51,659 nt of DNA, taken from NCBI GenBank assembly GCA_963558565.1, contig CAUWGX010000013.1, positions 1 to 51,659 on the forward strand. Reading direction: 5' to 3'. Of this stretch, positions 25,198-33,977 are shown piece after piece. The position numbers and the translations under genes are program-made. Within the stretch, counting starts at the first letter, position 1. Each line of letters begins with the position of its first letter. Below the pieces are notes generated by a model. The model saw only the letters and a list, made by a program, of their open reading frames with translations. It was not told where the DNA came from and did not search any database. This stretch comes from Atopostipes sp963558565. GTDB taxonomy: Bacteria > Bacillota > Bacilli > Lactobacillales > Carnobacteriaceae_A.

Positions 25198-27633
25198 TTA
25201 ACCTTTCGTCGATTCATTCGGTCTTCTTGTCACTTTTTTAGGCTTAGAAGTTGGCTGTGCTTGTTCACGTTCAAGGTTTTTACGAATTTGTGATTTCATC
25301 AGTAGACGGGTAACTTCATACTCAATATCCGCAATCATTTCCTCAAACAGTCGGTAACCTTCTTGCTGATATTCCACTAATGGATCATCTTGACCGTAAG
25401 AACGTAACCCGATTCCTTGTCTTAATTGATCCATTTCATCAATATGATCAGTCCATTGTTGGTCAACAACTCGTAAAATAACCACTTTTTCAAACTCTAA
25501 AAACATTTCTGCACTTTCAAGTTGTTCTTTTTGTACAGAATAATTTTCTTTCGCAAGCTCATGTAATAATGCTCGAATCTCTTTGGCTGTTTTGCCTTCT
25601 AAGTCTTCTAAAGCAAGGTCATCCGAAGAACGCAGTAAAACAGTTTGCGCAAAATCAAGCAGATATTCTAAATTCCATTCAGCTTGATCTTCAGCTTGAG
25701 TATAGATATCAACGTAACGATCAATCGTACGTTTAATCATAGGAATAGCTACATAATCTAAAGAATCATCTTGTAAAATAACTTCTTCACGCTGTGAATA
25801 AATCACTTCACGTTGTTCCCGCATCACATCATCGTAACGAAGAACATTTCGACGAGTGTCATAGTTATTTCCTTCAAGCCGTTCTTGGGCAGATTCAATC
25901 TGTCTTGAGATCATACGACTTTGAATGACCGCATCGTCACCTTCAATTTTCAAGCGTTCCAGTAATTGTTGAATCGCATCGGAACCTGCACGTTTCATTA
26001 AATCATCTTCTAATGAAAGATAAAACTGAGAAACACCTGGGTCCCCTTGACGACCTGAACGACCTCGTAATTGGTTATCAATACGACGAGATTCATGTCG
26101 TTCAGTACCAATCACTGCTAAACCGCCATTCTCAACCACACCAGGGCCTAACTTAATGTCGGTACCACGTCCAGCCATGTTTGTCGCAATGGTTACAGAA
26201 CCTGGTTGTCCTGCTGTTATAATAATTTCTGCTTCACGGAAGTGATTCTTCGCATTTAACACTTCGTGTGGAACGCCTGCTTGTTCTAAATAACGACTCA
26301 AGAGCTCTGATGTTTCTACTGCCACTGTACCGACCAATACTGGCTGTCCTTTTTCGTGACGTTCTTTAATATCACGAACAACCGCTCGGAATTTACTATC
26401 CAAGGTTGGATAAATCACGTCATCGCGGTCATCACGAATCATTGGTTTGTTTGTCGGAATTGCAATAACATTCATATTATAAATTTCAGTAAATTCTTCT
26501 TCTTCTGTTTTAGCCGTACCAGTCATTCCTGCTAATTTTTCATACATACGGAAAAAGTTTTGGAAAGTAATCGTCGCCATTGTCTTCGTTTCTTTTTGGA
26601 TTTCTACGTCCTCTTTTGCTTCAATAGCTTGATGTAATCCGTCAGAGTAACGGCGCCCTTCCATAATACGACCCGTAAATTGGTCGACGATTTTCACTTC
26701 ATCTTCATCGACGACATAATCTTTGTCGCGGATCATCATATAATTTGCACGAAGCGATTGGTCTAAGTGGTGAACGAGTTCTTGGTTCTTCACATCGTAT
26801 AGATTGTCTGTACGGAAAGCACGCTCTGCTTTGTCAATTCCTTCTTCGGTAAAGTTGATTGTTTTAGATTGAATATCAATCGTGTAATCCACATCTTCTT
26901 CTAAACCTTTCACAAAGAAATCACAACGTGTATAAAATGAAGTCGAACGTGTCGCTTGTCCTGAAATAATTAAAGGCGTACGCGCTTCATCAATTAAGAT
27001 AGAGTCCACCTCATCTAAAATCGCATAAGACAATGGTCGTAGCACCATATCTTCGCGGTAAACCACCATATTATCCCGGAGATAGTCGAAACCTAACTCG
27101 TTATTCGTGGTGTAGGTAATATCAGCCGCGTAAGCTTCGCGTTTTTCTTGTGAATTTTTCGAATTCAAGTTTAAGCCTACTGAAAGACCTAACCATTCAT
27201 ATAACTCGCCCATTTCTTCTGCGTCACGAGTGGCTAAGTATTCGTTCACCGTAACCACATGGACACCTTTTCCGGCGAGCGCATTTAAATAAACCGGCAT
27301 AGTTGCTGTTAATGTCTTACCTTCCCCGGTTTTCATCTCCGCAATATTTCCTTCGTGTAAAGCGATACCCCCCATTAATTGTACAGGGAATGGATATAGT
27401 CCAAGCACACGGAGAGCTGCTTCACGGACGGTCGCAAAAGCTTCCGGTAATAAATCATCTAACGTTTCACCATTTTCGATTCGGCTTTTTAGTTCAGGTG
27501 TTTTTGCTTTTAACTCATCATCAGATAAGGCTTCATACTCATCTGCTAGATTTTCAATTCGATCAGCCACCTCGCCATAACGTTTTAAAACTTGGCGGTC
27601 AGTATCAAATAATTTTTTTAAAAATTGGACCAT
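25198..27633 (-). CDS. secA: Preprotein translocase ATPase SecA
   Basis: Motor of the general secretion pathway. The 811-residue protein has Walker A MKTGEGKT near residue 100, the DEVDSILID box near 208 and conserved helicase motifs such as TNMAGRGTDIKLG and GRSGRQGDPG. The C-terminus is basic and ends without the cysteine/histidine SecB- and lipid-binding zinc motif that many SecA proteins carry. It is followed by prfB. Upstream, hpf would be expected; an exporter module lies between them. A promoter is at 27755-27782. Confidence 0.98.
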   Translation of the reverse strand: MVQFLKKLFDTDRQVLKRYGEVADRIENLADEYEALSDDELKAKTPELKSRIENGETLDDLLPEAFATVREAALRVLGLYPFPVQLMGGIALHEGNIAEMKTGEGKTLTATMPVYLNALAGKGVHVVTVNEYLATRDAEEMGELYEWLGLSVGLNLNSKNSQEKREAYAADITYTTNNELGFDYLRDNMVVYREDMVLRPLSYAILDEVDSILIDEARTPLIISGQATRSTSFYTRCDFFVKGLEEDVDYTIDIQSKTINFTEEGIDKAERAFRTDNLYDVKNQELVHHLDQSLRANYMMIRDKDYVVDEDEVKIVDQFTGRIMEGRRYSDGLHQAIEAKEDVEIQKETKTMATITFQNFFRMYEKLAGMTGTAKTEEEEFTEIYNMNVIAIPTNKPMIRDDRDDVIYPTLDSKFRAVVRDIKERHEKGQPVLVGTVAVETSELLSRYLEQAGVPHEVLNAKNHFREAEIIITAGQPGSVTIATNMAGRGTDIKLGPGVVENGGLAVIGTERHESRRIDNQLRGRSGRQGDPGVSQFYLSLEDDLMKRAGSDAIQQLLERLKIEGDDAVIQSRMISRQIESAQERLEGNNYDTRRNVLRYDDVMREQREVIYSQREEVILQDDSLDYVAIPMIKRTIDRYVDIYTQAEDQAEWNLEYLLDFAQTVLLRSSDDLALEDLEGKTAKEIRALLHELAKENYSVQKEQLESAEMFLEFEKVVILRVVDQQWTDHIDEMDQLRQGIGLRSYGQDDPLVEYQQEGYRLFEEMIADIEYEVTRLLMKSQIRKNLEREQAQPTSKPKKVTRRPNESTKG

Positions 27634-27754
27634 TTTTAATCTCCTTCAGTCAATTCATTCTGCATTTTTTATTGATTATAATTTTTAAGGCATCGTATGT
27701 TTCATTGTCATACGTATATTCTATTTCATTTTTCGGGCATACTTCTTCATCATT

Positions 27755-27782
27755 ATTATAAGTCTATCATTAATAATATCAA
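27755..27782 (-). promoter_or_regulatory. secA promoter
   Basis: On the minus strand TTGATA (27777-27782), 16 bases, then TATAAT (27755-27760), about 120 bases ahead of the secA start. Confidence 0.6.
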
Positions 27783-27841
27783 TAATTATAGTAAAAAACA
27801 ATCGGAAAGTGAGTATCTTCTCATACAAATTCTTTGCGAAG

Positions 27842-27894
27842 AATACAGCTGTAAAAGGGATTTTTGAACAGAAGTTTTACTAGAAAGCTGTATT
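27842..27894. repeat. Long imperfect inverted repeat upstream of secA
   Basis: AATACAGCT (27842-27850) followed by GTAAAA pairs with TTTTAC (27875-27880) and AGCTGTATT (27886-27894); a five-base bulge splits the two stems. It lies between the 41-bp array and the secA promoter and matches no named family that I recognise. Confidence 0.6.
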
Positions 27895-27926
27895 TTTCCT
27901 CCTGAATCATCTTGGCGATTAGTACC

Positions 27927-28090
27927 GCGAGTCGATAATTCATTTATCTTCCGGCTAGACCTTCTCTGCGAGTCGATAACCGTTTTATCTTCCGGCTGGG
28001 CGCTCACCACGAGTTGATAATTCATTTATCTTCCGGCTGGGCGCTCACCGCGAGACGATAATTCGTTTATCTTCCGGATAGCCCTCTGTC
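27927..28090. repeat. 41-bp tandem repeat array, variant B
   Basis: Four units start at 27927, 27968, 28009 and 28050. The common form opens with GCGAGTC, has the palindromic core GATAA-N5-TTATC followed by TTCCGGCTGGGCGCTCACC, and repeats at exactly 41 bp. It lies between the terminator of the ABC exporter and the secA leader. The same unit with few changes recurs at 50711-50833, 22.7 kb away and in the same orientation. Confidence 0.93.
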
Positions 28091-28109
28091 CACCTATTAT
28101 AGAAAAAGA

Positions 28110-28140
28110 AATAAACGCGACTAAAATAATCGCGTTTATT
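28110..28140 (-). terminator. Terminator of the TetR-ABC-ABC module
   Basis: AATAAACGCGA (28110-28120) and TCGCGTTTATT (28130-28140) form a perfect 11-bp stem with a nine-base loop; T-rich sequence follows on the minus strand. Confidence 0.88.
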
Positions 28141-28157
28141 CATCTCTTATTTAGTTT

Positions 28158-29942
28158 TTAAGCAAATTGAGCATTGTATAAGTTCGCATAGAAACCTTGT
28201 TGCTCCATTAATTCATCGTGGCTACCGGTTTCGATAACATCTCCTTGATCCATAACGATAATGCGGTCCGCATCTCGGATAGTTGATAAGCGGTGAGCGA
28301 CCACAAAACTTGTACGGTTTTCGAGTAGTCGTTCCATAGCTCGTTGGATAAGAATTTCCGTACGGGTATCCACACTAGATGTTGCTTCATCTAAAATTAA
28401 GATTTCAGGGTCTCGTAAGAAGGCTCGCGCAATCGTAATCAATTGTCGTTGTCCCTGTGAGATATTCACACCATCTTCTTCTAGGATAGTGTCATAGCCG
28501 TCTGGTAATGTTTCGACAAAGTCGTGCACGTGTGCTGCTTTAGACGCCGTAATCACTTCATCTTCGTCTGCATCACTCGTTCCATAGGTTAAGTTATCCC
28601 AAATCGTTCCACTAAATAACCAAGTATCTTGAAGAACCATTGAAAATTTATCTCGCAATTCTTCTCGAGACATGTCACGAACATCCACGCCTTCATAACG
28701 AATAGCTCCGCCACTCACATCGTAGAAACGTTCGAGTAAGTTAATTAATGTTGTCTTCCCAGCGCCTGTTGGGCCAACAATGGCGATCATTTCACCTGCA
28801 TGAACTTTTAAATTAAAGTCTGTCATTAATAAGTCGTCTTCATTATAACCGAATTGAACATGTTCGAATTCAATTTTATAAGGTGAATTTTCTTTCGCTT
28901 CAGCACCTGCTGGTTCTTCCATTTCTTCTTCATCTAGAACTTCAAAGACTCGTTCCGCAGAAGCCACTGTAATTTGGATCGTATTCGCTAAGTTCGCTAA
29001 AGCACGGAATGGTTGACTGAATTGGTTCGCATATTGTAAGAAAGCTTGCACCACTCCGATTGCGATTGAGCCAGTCACTACACCATAACCACCAAAGATT
29101 GTGATTAAGATGAAGATAAAGTCTTTTGCTGCTCCCACACGTGGGTTCATCAAACCGGCATAGTATTCTGCTCGCCAAGCAGCGTCGTTTACTTTCTCAC
29201 TCTTTTCAGCAAACGTTTCTAACTCATTTTCTTCTTGGTTAAAGACTTTAACAATCGCATGTCCCGTATACATTTCTTCTACATAATCGTTTAAGTGACC
29301 AATTTCATTTTGACGAATTCCAAATTGTTTCTGCGCTCTTGGAGCTAGAAAACGAATAATCAAAGCATTTAAAGGAATCATCAATATAATTAAAATAGCT
29401 AAAGGACCACTCAACGAAAGCATCGTAATTAAGATCGCTAAGAATTGGAAAACACTTGTTAAAATTTGTGTCAATGATTGGCCTAAAACGTTAGAAATCT
29501 GGTCCATATCATTAATCGCTCGGGACAAGATATCTCCATTTGAGTGCGTGTCAAAGTAAGAGATTGGTAGACGTCCCATTTTCTCTTTGATATCTTTTCG
29601 TAAATCATAAACGGTATGTTGTGAAATACGAGCCGTAATAAATTGTTGTAAGTAACGGAAAACCGCACTTAATACATAAAAACTACCCAATATAGTGATA
29701 AGACGAGTTACAGCACCAAAGTCTACGCCGGCTTCCATCCCTAAACCTTCAAAAATAGTTGTAGTAATATTTCCCATCACTAAAGGCAATTGCGCACTTA
29801 ATATAGCGGAACCAGCAGATAAAAGGAAGACCACAAGGATCCACCAGGCACGGTCCGACATATACATCGCTAGACGTTTGACCGTCCCCCAAAAGTTTGT
29901 GGCTTTATTGCGACGGAATGTTTCTTTTTTATCATTCGCCAT
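28158..29942 (-). CDS. Heterodimeric ABC multidrug exporter, canonical-site subunit
   Basis: Half-transporter of 594 residues: six membrane helices (about 25-330) and a C-terminal ATPase domain. Walker A GPTGAGKTT, Walker B ILILDEATSSVD with catalytic Glu, and switch His in VVAHRLST are intact, while the signature reads ISQGQRQ rather than LSGGQ. That combination marks the partner that supplies the good Walker site and the weak signature in exporters of the LmrCD / TM287-288 type. The ATG at 29942 overlaps the upstream subunit gene by 11 bases and has AAGGGG before it. Substrates are not predictable. Confidence 0.9.
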   Translation of the reverse strand: MANDKKETFRRNKATNFWGTVKRLAMYMSDRAWWILVVFLLSAGSAILSAQLPLVMGNITTTIFEGLGMEAGVDFGAVTRLITILGSFYVLSAVFRYLQQFITARISQHTVYDLRKDIKEKMGRLPISYFDTHSNGDILSRAINDMDQISNVLGQSLTQILTSVFQFLAILITMLSLSGPLAILIILMIPLNALIIRFLAPRAQKQFGIRQNEIGHLNDYVEEMYTGHAIVKVFNQEENELETFAEKSEKVNDAAWRAEYYAGLMNPRVGAAKDFIFILITIFGGYGVVTGSIAIGVVQAFLQYANQFSQPFRALANLANTIQITVASAERVFEVLDEEEMEEPAGAEAKENSPYKIEFEHVQFGYNEDDLLMTDFNLKVHAGEMIAIVGPTGAGKTTLINLLERFYDVSGGAIRYEGVDVRDMSREELRDKFSMVLQDTWLFSGTIWDNLTYGTSDADEDEVITASKAAHVHDFVETLPDGYDTILEEDGVNISQGQRQLITIARAFLRDPEILILDEATSSVDTRTEILIQRAMERLLENRTSFVVAHRLSTIRDADRIIVMDQGDVIETGSHDELMEQQGFYANLYNAQFA

Positions 29943-31659
29943 CAATATCGTCCCCTTTCGTTTGTGAATAAACAATATCTCGGTACAACTCGTTGGTTTC
30001 AAGTAACTCTTCGTGCGTCCCTTGTCCGACAATTTCTCCATTATCGGTGACTAAGATTCGATCCGCATTAATAACCGTGTTCACACGTTGGGCGATAATG
30101 ACTGTAATCGCATCTTTTGTTTCAGGTTTTAAAGCTTCACGTAATTTCGCGTCTGTTTCAAAATCTAAAGCGGAGAAGGAATCGTCAAACACATAAATAG
30201 CTGGTTGGTTAATAATCGCACGTGCTATACTTAAACGTTGACGTTGTCCACCGGAAAAGTTGTCTCCACCCTGTTCAACACGAGCGTCCAAACCTTCTGG
30301 TAAGTCTTTAACAAAGTCAGCTTGAGCCACTTCTAGCGCATGCCACATGTCTTCATCGGTCGCATCTGGTTTTCCGTATTTTAAGTTCGAACGGATGGTT
30401 CCAGAAAAGAGTAACGCTTGCTGTGGCGCAAAGCCAATGTACTGACGTAATTCTTTTTGCGAAACGTCTTTTACATCCACGCCATTAATTTTGACTTGTC
30501 CTTTTGTTGCTTCATAGAGACGAGGAATTAAATTACCAATCGTTGTTTTCCCAGAGCCTGTCCCTCCGATAATCGCAATCGTTTCCCCTTGATGAGCAGT
30601 AAAGTTAATATCTTGAACGGCTGGACGTTCAGCTTGCGGGAAACCGAAATCGACATGATCAAATTCTAGTGTAATCTCGTCGTCGACATTTAAAGGAATC
30701 GTTTGTTTGTCATCTTTAATTGTTGGCTCTGTATCAATAACTTGTAAAATACGTTCTGCTGAAACTTGTGCTCGCGGAATGAAGAAGAACAGCATCGCGA
30801 TTTGTAACACACTAATCAAAATTTGAATGCCATATTGTGAAAAGGCAATTAAATCTCCAACACCCATCGTTCCTTCAACAATTAAACCCGCACCATTGGC
30901 GAAGGTTAACACATTTGAAAGACCTAAAGTCAGCATCATTGTCGGCATCATTAAACCTAAGATGGTCTGTGCTTTAATCGCTGTGTTTCTGAAATCTTGG
31001 TTCGCATCATCGAAACGATTTTCTTCATAATTCGTCGTATTAAACGCACGAATGACCCGAATACCGGTTAATCCTTCACGGAAAACTTGGTTTAAACGGT
31101 CAGTTTTTCCTTGTAGTGAACGGAAAATAGGATTCGCAAATTTAAAAATAATGGATAGAAAAATAGCCATTATGGGTAATGTAATCGCGATAACCCATGC
31201 TAATGCCGGTTGTACTCGGTACGCAAATATAGTTGAAACAATCATGACCATTGGTGACATAATAATTAAACGTAACATCATCATCGTCACTAATTGAATT
31301 TGCATCACATCATTGGTCGTTCGCGTAATTAAGGTTGAGGGACCGAATTTTGATAAGTCTTCTTGAGAAAAGGACATAATACGGTTAAAAACTTTTTTCC
31401 GTAAAGTGTCGCCTAATCCTTGAGACTCTTTGGCACTCATTTTAGTACTGTAAGTTGCAACAATAACTGCTACCACGTTAAACACCAACATGATTGCCCC
31501 AATTGTCCAAACAATGGTTGGGTCATTACTTGTCGTACTCTCATTTAAAATAATGGATGAGAGTGTTGGTAATATAAGAAAACCTGTTGCTTCAAAAGCA
31601 ATCAGTAAAACAATTTTAATAATTGTTTTCGTGTCCATTAATTTCCATATTCTTAACAT
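29932..31659 (-). CDS. Heterodimeric ABC multidrug exporter, degenerate-site subunit
   Basis: Half-transporter of 575 residues with six helices and an ATPase domain. Walker A is GGTGSGKTT and the signature FSGGQRQR is good, but Walker B reads IYVFDDSFSALD, with Asp in place of the catalytic Glu, and the switch residue is Gln (IIAQRVNTV). These are the known hallmarks of the non-hydrolysing site subunit of asymmetric exporters. The pair is therefore an obligate heterodimer by sequence. The ATG has AGGAGA upstream and follows the TetR gene by 25 bases. Confidence 0.9.
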   Translation of the reverse strand: MLRIWKLMDTKTIIKIVLLIAFEATGFLILPTLSSIILNESTTSNDPTIVWTIGAIMLVFNVVAVIVATYSTKMSAKESQGLGDTLRKKVFNRIMSFSQEDLSKFGPSTLITRTTNDVMQIQLVTMMMLRLIIMSPMVMIVSTIFAYRVQPALAWVIAITLPIMAIFLSIIFKFANPIFRSLQGKTDRLNQVFREGLTGIRVIRAFNTTNYEENRFDDANQDFRNTAIKAQTILGLMMPTMMLTLGLSNVLTFANGAGLIVEGTMGVGDLIAFSQYGIQILISVLQIAMLFFFIPRAQVSAERILQVIDTEPTIKDDKQTIPLNVDDEITLEFDHVDFGFPQAERPAVQDINFTAHQGETIAIIGGTGSGKTTIGNLIPRLYEATKGQVKINGVDVKDVSQKELRQYIGFAPQQALLFSGTIRSNLKYGKPDATDEDMWHALEVAQADFVKDLPEGLDARVEQGGDNFSGGQRQRLSIARAIINQPAIYVFDDSFSALDFETDAKLREALKPETKDAITVIIAQRVNTVINADRILVTDNGEIVGQGTHEELLETNELYRDIVYSQTKGDDIDGE

Positions 31660-31684
31660 AAAAAATCTCCTCTATTTTGCAATT

Positions 31685-32302
31685 TTAAGCACTAATTACA
31701 CCATGTGACATCCATTCTAAACGTTTATTAAACCGTTCTTTGGTTCCTTGAATCGTCCATTCTTCTGCAAAACCTTTTGCTATGACATGATTTAACACAC
31801 TTAACGTAAAATGAATAAGTTCGATATATTCAGGGGATGTCTCAAGATTTAAATTTAAAGATGAGTTGGGTTCAAATTTACTATAAACAATCGGCGAATC
31901 CTTAAAGGACTGGATAATGGCCTGAAAGATTTTGTCCTTTATTTTCGAGTTCATGTTTAAATAAATGACTTTGTAAAAAGAAGCTTTCTCGCTACCCATT
32001 ACAAAGTCAATGTACGCCTCTGCATAAGCTGAAGTCACTTGTTGAAAATCACCGCTTGTTTTTTCAAAAATACTCAGCGTATGCTCGGAGAGGTTGACCA
32101 CAAACCTTTTAATTAAATAAAAAAACAGATCATCTAAATCCTCAAAATATTGATAAAAACTTCCTCGAGGAATCTCTGCTTGTTTAATAATATTTGTGAT
32201 AGAGGCTTCGCGAAAAGAACGTGCTGTAAATTCGTCAATCGCCGCTTCAATCAACCGTTGTCTTTTTTCATCTGATAAATTATAAAAAGTTTGTGTAGGC
32301 AT
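31685..32302 (-). CDS. TetR-family repressor of the ABC exporter
   Basis: Regulator of 205 residues. The N-terminal helix-turn-helix (about 10-55) shows the family pattern with ASITNIIKQAEIPRGSFYQYF; the rest is the ligand-binding helical domain. It is the first gene of the exporter operon, so it probably controls itself and both ABC genes. Its core promoter contains a perfect palindrome in the spacer, the likely operator. The ligand is unknown. Confidence 0.9.
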   Translation of the reverse strand: MPTQTFYNLSDEKRQRLIEAAIDEFTARSFREASITNIIKQAEIPRGSFYQYFEDLDDLFFYLIKRFVVNLSEHTLSIFEKTSGDFQQVTSAYAEAYIDFVMGSEKASFYKVIYLNMNSKIKDKIFQAIIQSFKDSPIVYSKFEPNSSLNLNLETSPEYIELIHFTLSVLNHVIAKGFAEEWTIQGTKERFNKRLEWMSHGVISA

Positions 32303-32381
32303 GCAACCACCTCATTTTTAAATTATTTTGTCTTGAAAGTTCCATTGCTTTTTTGTGTAATTGTTTAAAACGACATTCTTT

Positions 32382-32410
32382 ATTATATGTGACACGTTGT
32401 CACAAGTCAA
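32382..32410 (-). promoter_or_regulatory. TetR promoter with operator palindrome in the spacer
   Basis: Minus strand -35 TTGACT (32405-32410) and -10 TATAAT (32382-32387) are separated by exactly 17 bases, and those 17 bases are the palindrome TGTGACAACGTGTCACA: 7-bp arms with a 3-bp centre. A repressor bound there would block RNA polymerase. Confidence 0.85.
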
Positions 32411-32454
32411 TAACCCTTTCCATTATCCTCCTGAATATCTTATCAGACACTTAA

Positions 32455-32486
32455 AAAAGAGCAGCGCTTTTCGCCGCTGCTCTTTT
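32455..32486 (-). terminator. hpf terminator
   Basis: A perfect 12-bp stem, AAAAGAGCAGCG (32455-32466) with CGCTGCTCTTTT (32475-32486), and an eight-base loop, after the hpf stop. Confidence 0.9.
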
Positions 32487-32519
32487 AAACTCTAATCGTT
32501 ATAGCTATTTTCAAAAGTT

Positions 32520-33098
32520 TTATAGATCTTCTAGTTCATCCGTTTCAATTAAACCAAAATCGCCATCATCTCGTTTATAGACAATGTTCGTACTGTTCGT
32601 TTCTCCATCTAAGAATACGAAGAAATCATGCCCTAACATTTCCATTTGTAACACCGCTTCTTCAGCGTTCATCGGTTTCAAATCGAATCTTTTTGTTCGG
32701 ACAATGCGTAAATTAGGACCGTTATCCTCTTCCTTATCATCATTTAATAAATCAGGATCAACAGGTTGGTATTCTTCAGAGGGTTGACTGACGCGGCGGA
32801 ACTTACGATTCACTTTTGTTTTATATTTTCGCATCTGACGTTCTAATTTGTCAGCGACCAGATCAATACTTCCATATAAATCTGGGGAAGTCTCTTCTGC
32901 TCGCAAAACAATATTTGGTAAAGGAATGGTTACCTCAGCTTTTCCATTTCGATCAGAGTAAATTTTTAAATTGACGTGTGCGCTTGCTTCAGGCACTTCA
33001 TCAAAATACTTTTCAATTTTACCTACTTTTGAGGCGACATACTCTCTAATCGCTGGGGTAACCTCGATATTTTCTCCACGTACATTATAATTCAACAT
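32520..33098 (-). CDS. hpf: Long-form ribosome hibernation promoting factor
   Basis: Binds 30S subunits and drives 100S ribosome dimers in stationary phase. The 192-residue protein has the N-terminal HPF/RaiA domain (1-105), an acidic linker (about 110-130) and the C-terminal dimerisation domain (about 131-190) with KPMNAEEAVLQMEMLGHDFFVF. Single-gene unit with its own promoter and terminator. In many relatives secA is directly downstream; here an exporter operon is inserted between. Confidence 0.96.
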   Translation of the reverse strand: MLNYNVRGENIEVTPAIREYVASKVGKIEKYFDEVPEASAHVNLKIYSDRNGKAEVTIPLPNIVLRAEETSPDLYGSIDLVADKLERQMRKYKTKVNRKFRRVSQPSEEYQPVDPDLLNDDKEEDNGPNLRIVRTKRFDLKPMNAEEAVLQMEMLGHDFFVFLDGETNSTNIVYKRDDGDFGLIETDELEDL

Positions 33099-33196
33099 AC
33101 TACTTCACCCTTCCGTCCATTTTATCTCTATTACTATTAAAATAAACGAGACAACATCTGGATGTTTTTCTCATTTATATTCTTTAACTTAACTTC

Positions 33197-33225
33197 ATTA
33201 TACCTGACAGCGTTTTTATTCACAA
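33197..33225 (-). promoter_or_regulatory. hpf promoter
   Basis: On the minus strand TTGTGA (33220-33225), a 17-bp spacer and TATAAT (33197-33202). Confidence 0.7.
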
Positions 33226-33290
33226 GAAAAGCCCACGGGAAATTAAACGCAAGACTTTAAAAAGGATAGACCCCATATATGTGCCCTCTT

Positions 33291-33977
33291 TCATCGAAAT
33301 AAAGAAAAAGAAGCCGTGTCTGTCTGGCCTGCAAAAATTTCACGAGCATGCAAAATCGTGCGTCCCGTTGTATAAACGTCATCCACAACCAGGATTGGTT
33401 TTTCAAAGCTTAATCTTTCGTGATCTTTCAATTTAAAAGGTTGTTCCGTCTGCATTCTTTCCACTTTACTTTTACTTGATTGTTTCGCTTCAGTGCCTCG
33501 ATGTTCAAGGAGTAGTTGATAAGAAATACCTGCTTTCTTTAAGAGCTGTTCGACTTGATTAAATCCTCTATCTTTTTGACTGGCTTCGCTTAAAGGAATC
33601 GGTACAATCGTGTAGGAATTCTGCAAAGGTTTCAGATAAGTCCGCAAAACATTGCTGAATACTTCAGCTAAAAGCAGATCGCCTTGAAATTTGAACTGAT
33701 TCATATATTCGCGCGCCATTTCATTATAGTCGTATAAAGCCGTATGATTGAGGGGGAATTGACGTAATTTCTTCTCCCATTTTAAACAATCCGCGCACAT
33801 CTTTTGCTCGTTTTGTTTTCGAAAACAGCCGGGGCAAGCTTGTTTTGCTTCAATGTGTTTAAATTTTTCAAAACAAGTCGCGCACGCTAATGAATCCTGC
33901 AGCGACCGAAAGGAGAAGATAAAGCCCAGTGACAGCGGTGGTTCGATTTTTTCACTACAAAATACACAGGTACTCAT
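33291..33977 (-). CDS. comFC: ComFC phosphoribosyltransferase-domain protein
   Basis: Late competence protein needed for uptake or processing of transforming DNA. The 228-residue protein has four CxxC pairs in the first 80 residues (CVFC, CATC, CPGC, CADC), which likely bind zinc, and a C-terminal phosphoribosyltransferase fold with the PRPP motif VVDDVYTTGRT near residue 197. It overlaps comFA by four bases (ATGA). The exact reaction is not established in the family. Confidence 0.93.
   Translation of the reverse strand: MSTCVFCSEKIEPPLSLGFIFSFRSLQDSLACATCFEKFKHIEAKQACPGCFRKQNEQKMCADCLKWEKKLRQFPLNHTALYDYNEMAREYMNQFKFQGDLLLAEVFSNVLRTYLKPLQNSYTIVPIPLSEASQKDRGFNQVEQLLKKAGISYQLLLEHRGTEAKQSSKSKVERMQTEQPFKLKDHERLSFEKPILVVDDVYTTGRTILHAREIFAGQTDTASFSLFR

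Noticed and set aside
27786..28025. 79-codon open frame across the 41-bp array
   Set aside because: 41 is not a multiple of 3, so the frame gives no repeating peptide; there is no ribosome site and the region is a repeat array.
27927..28090. CRISPR array
   Set aside because: The segments between the repeated cores are themselves conserved from unit to unit, so there are no unique spacers, and no cas genes are near.
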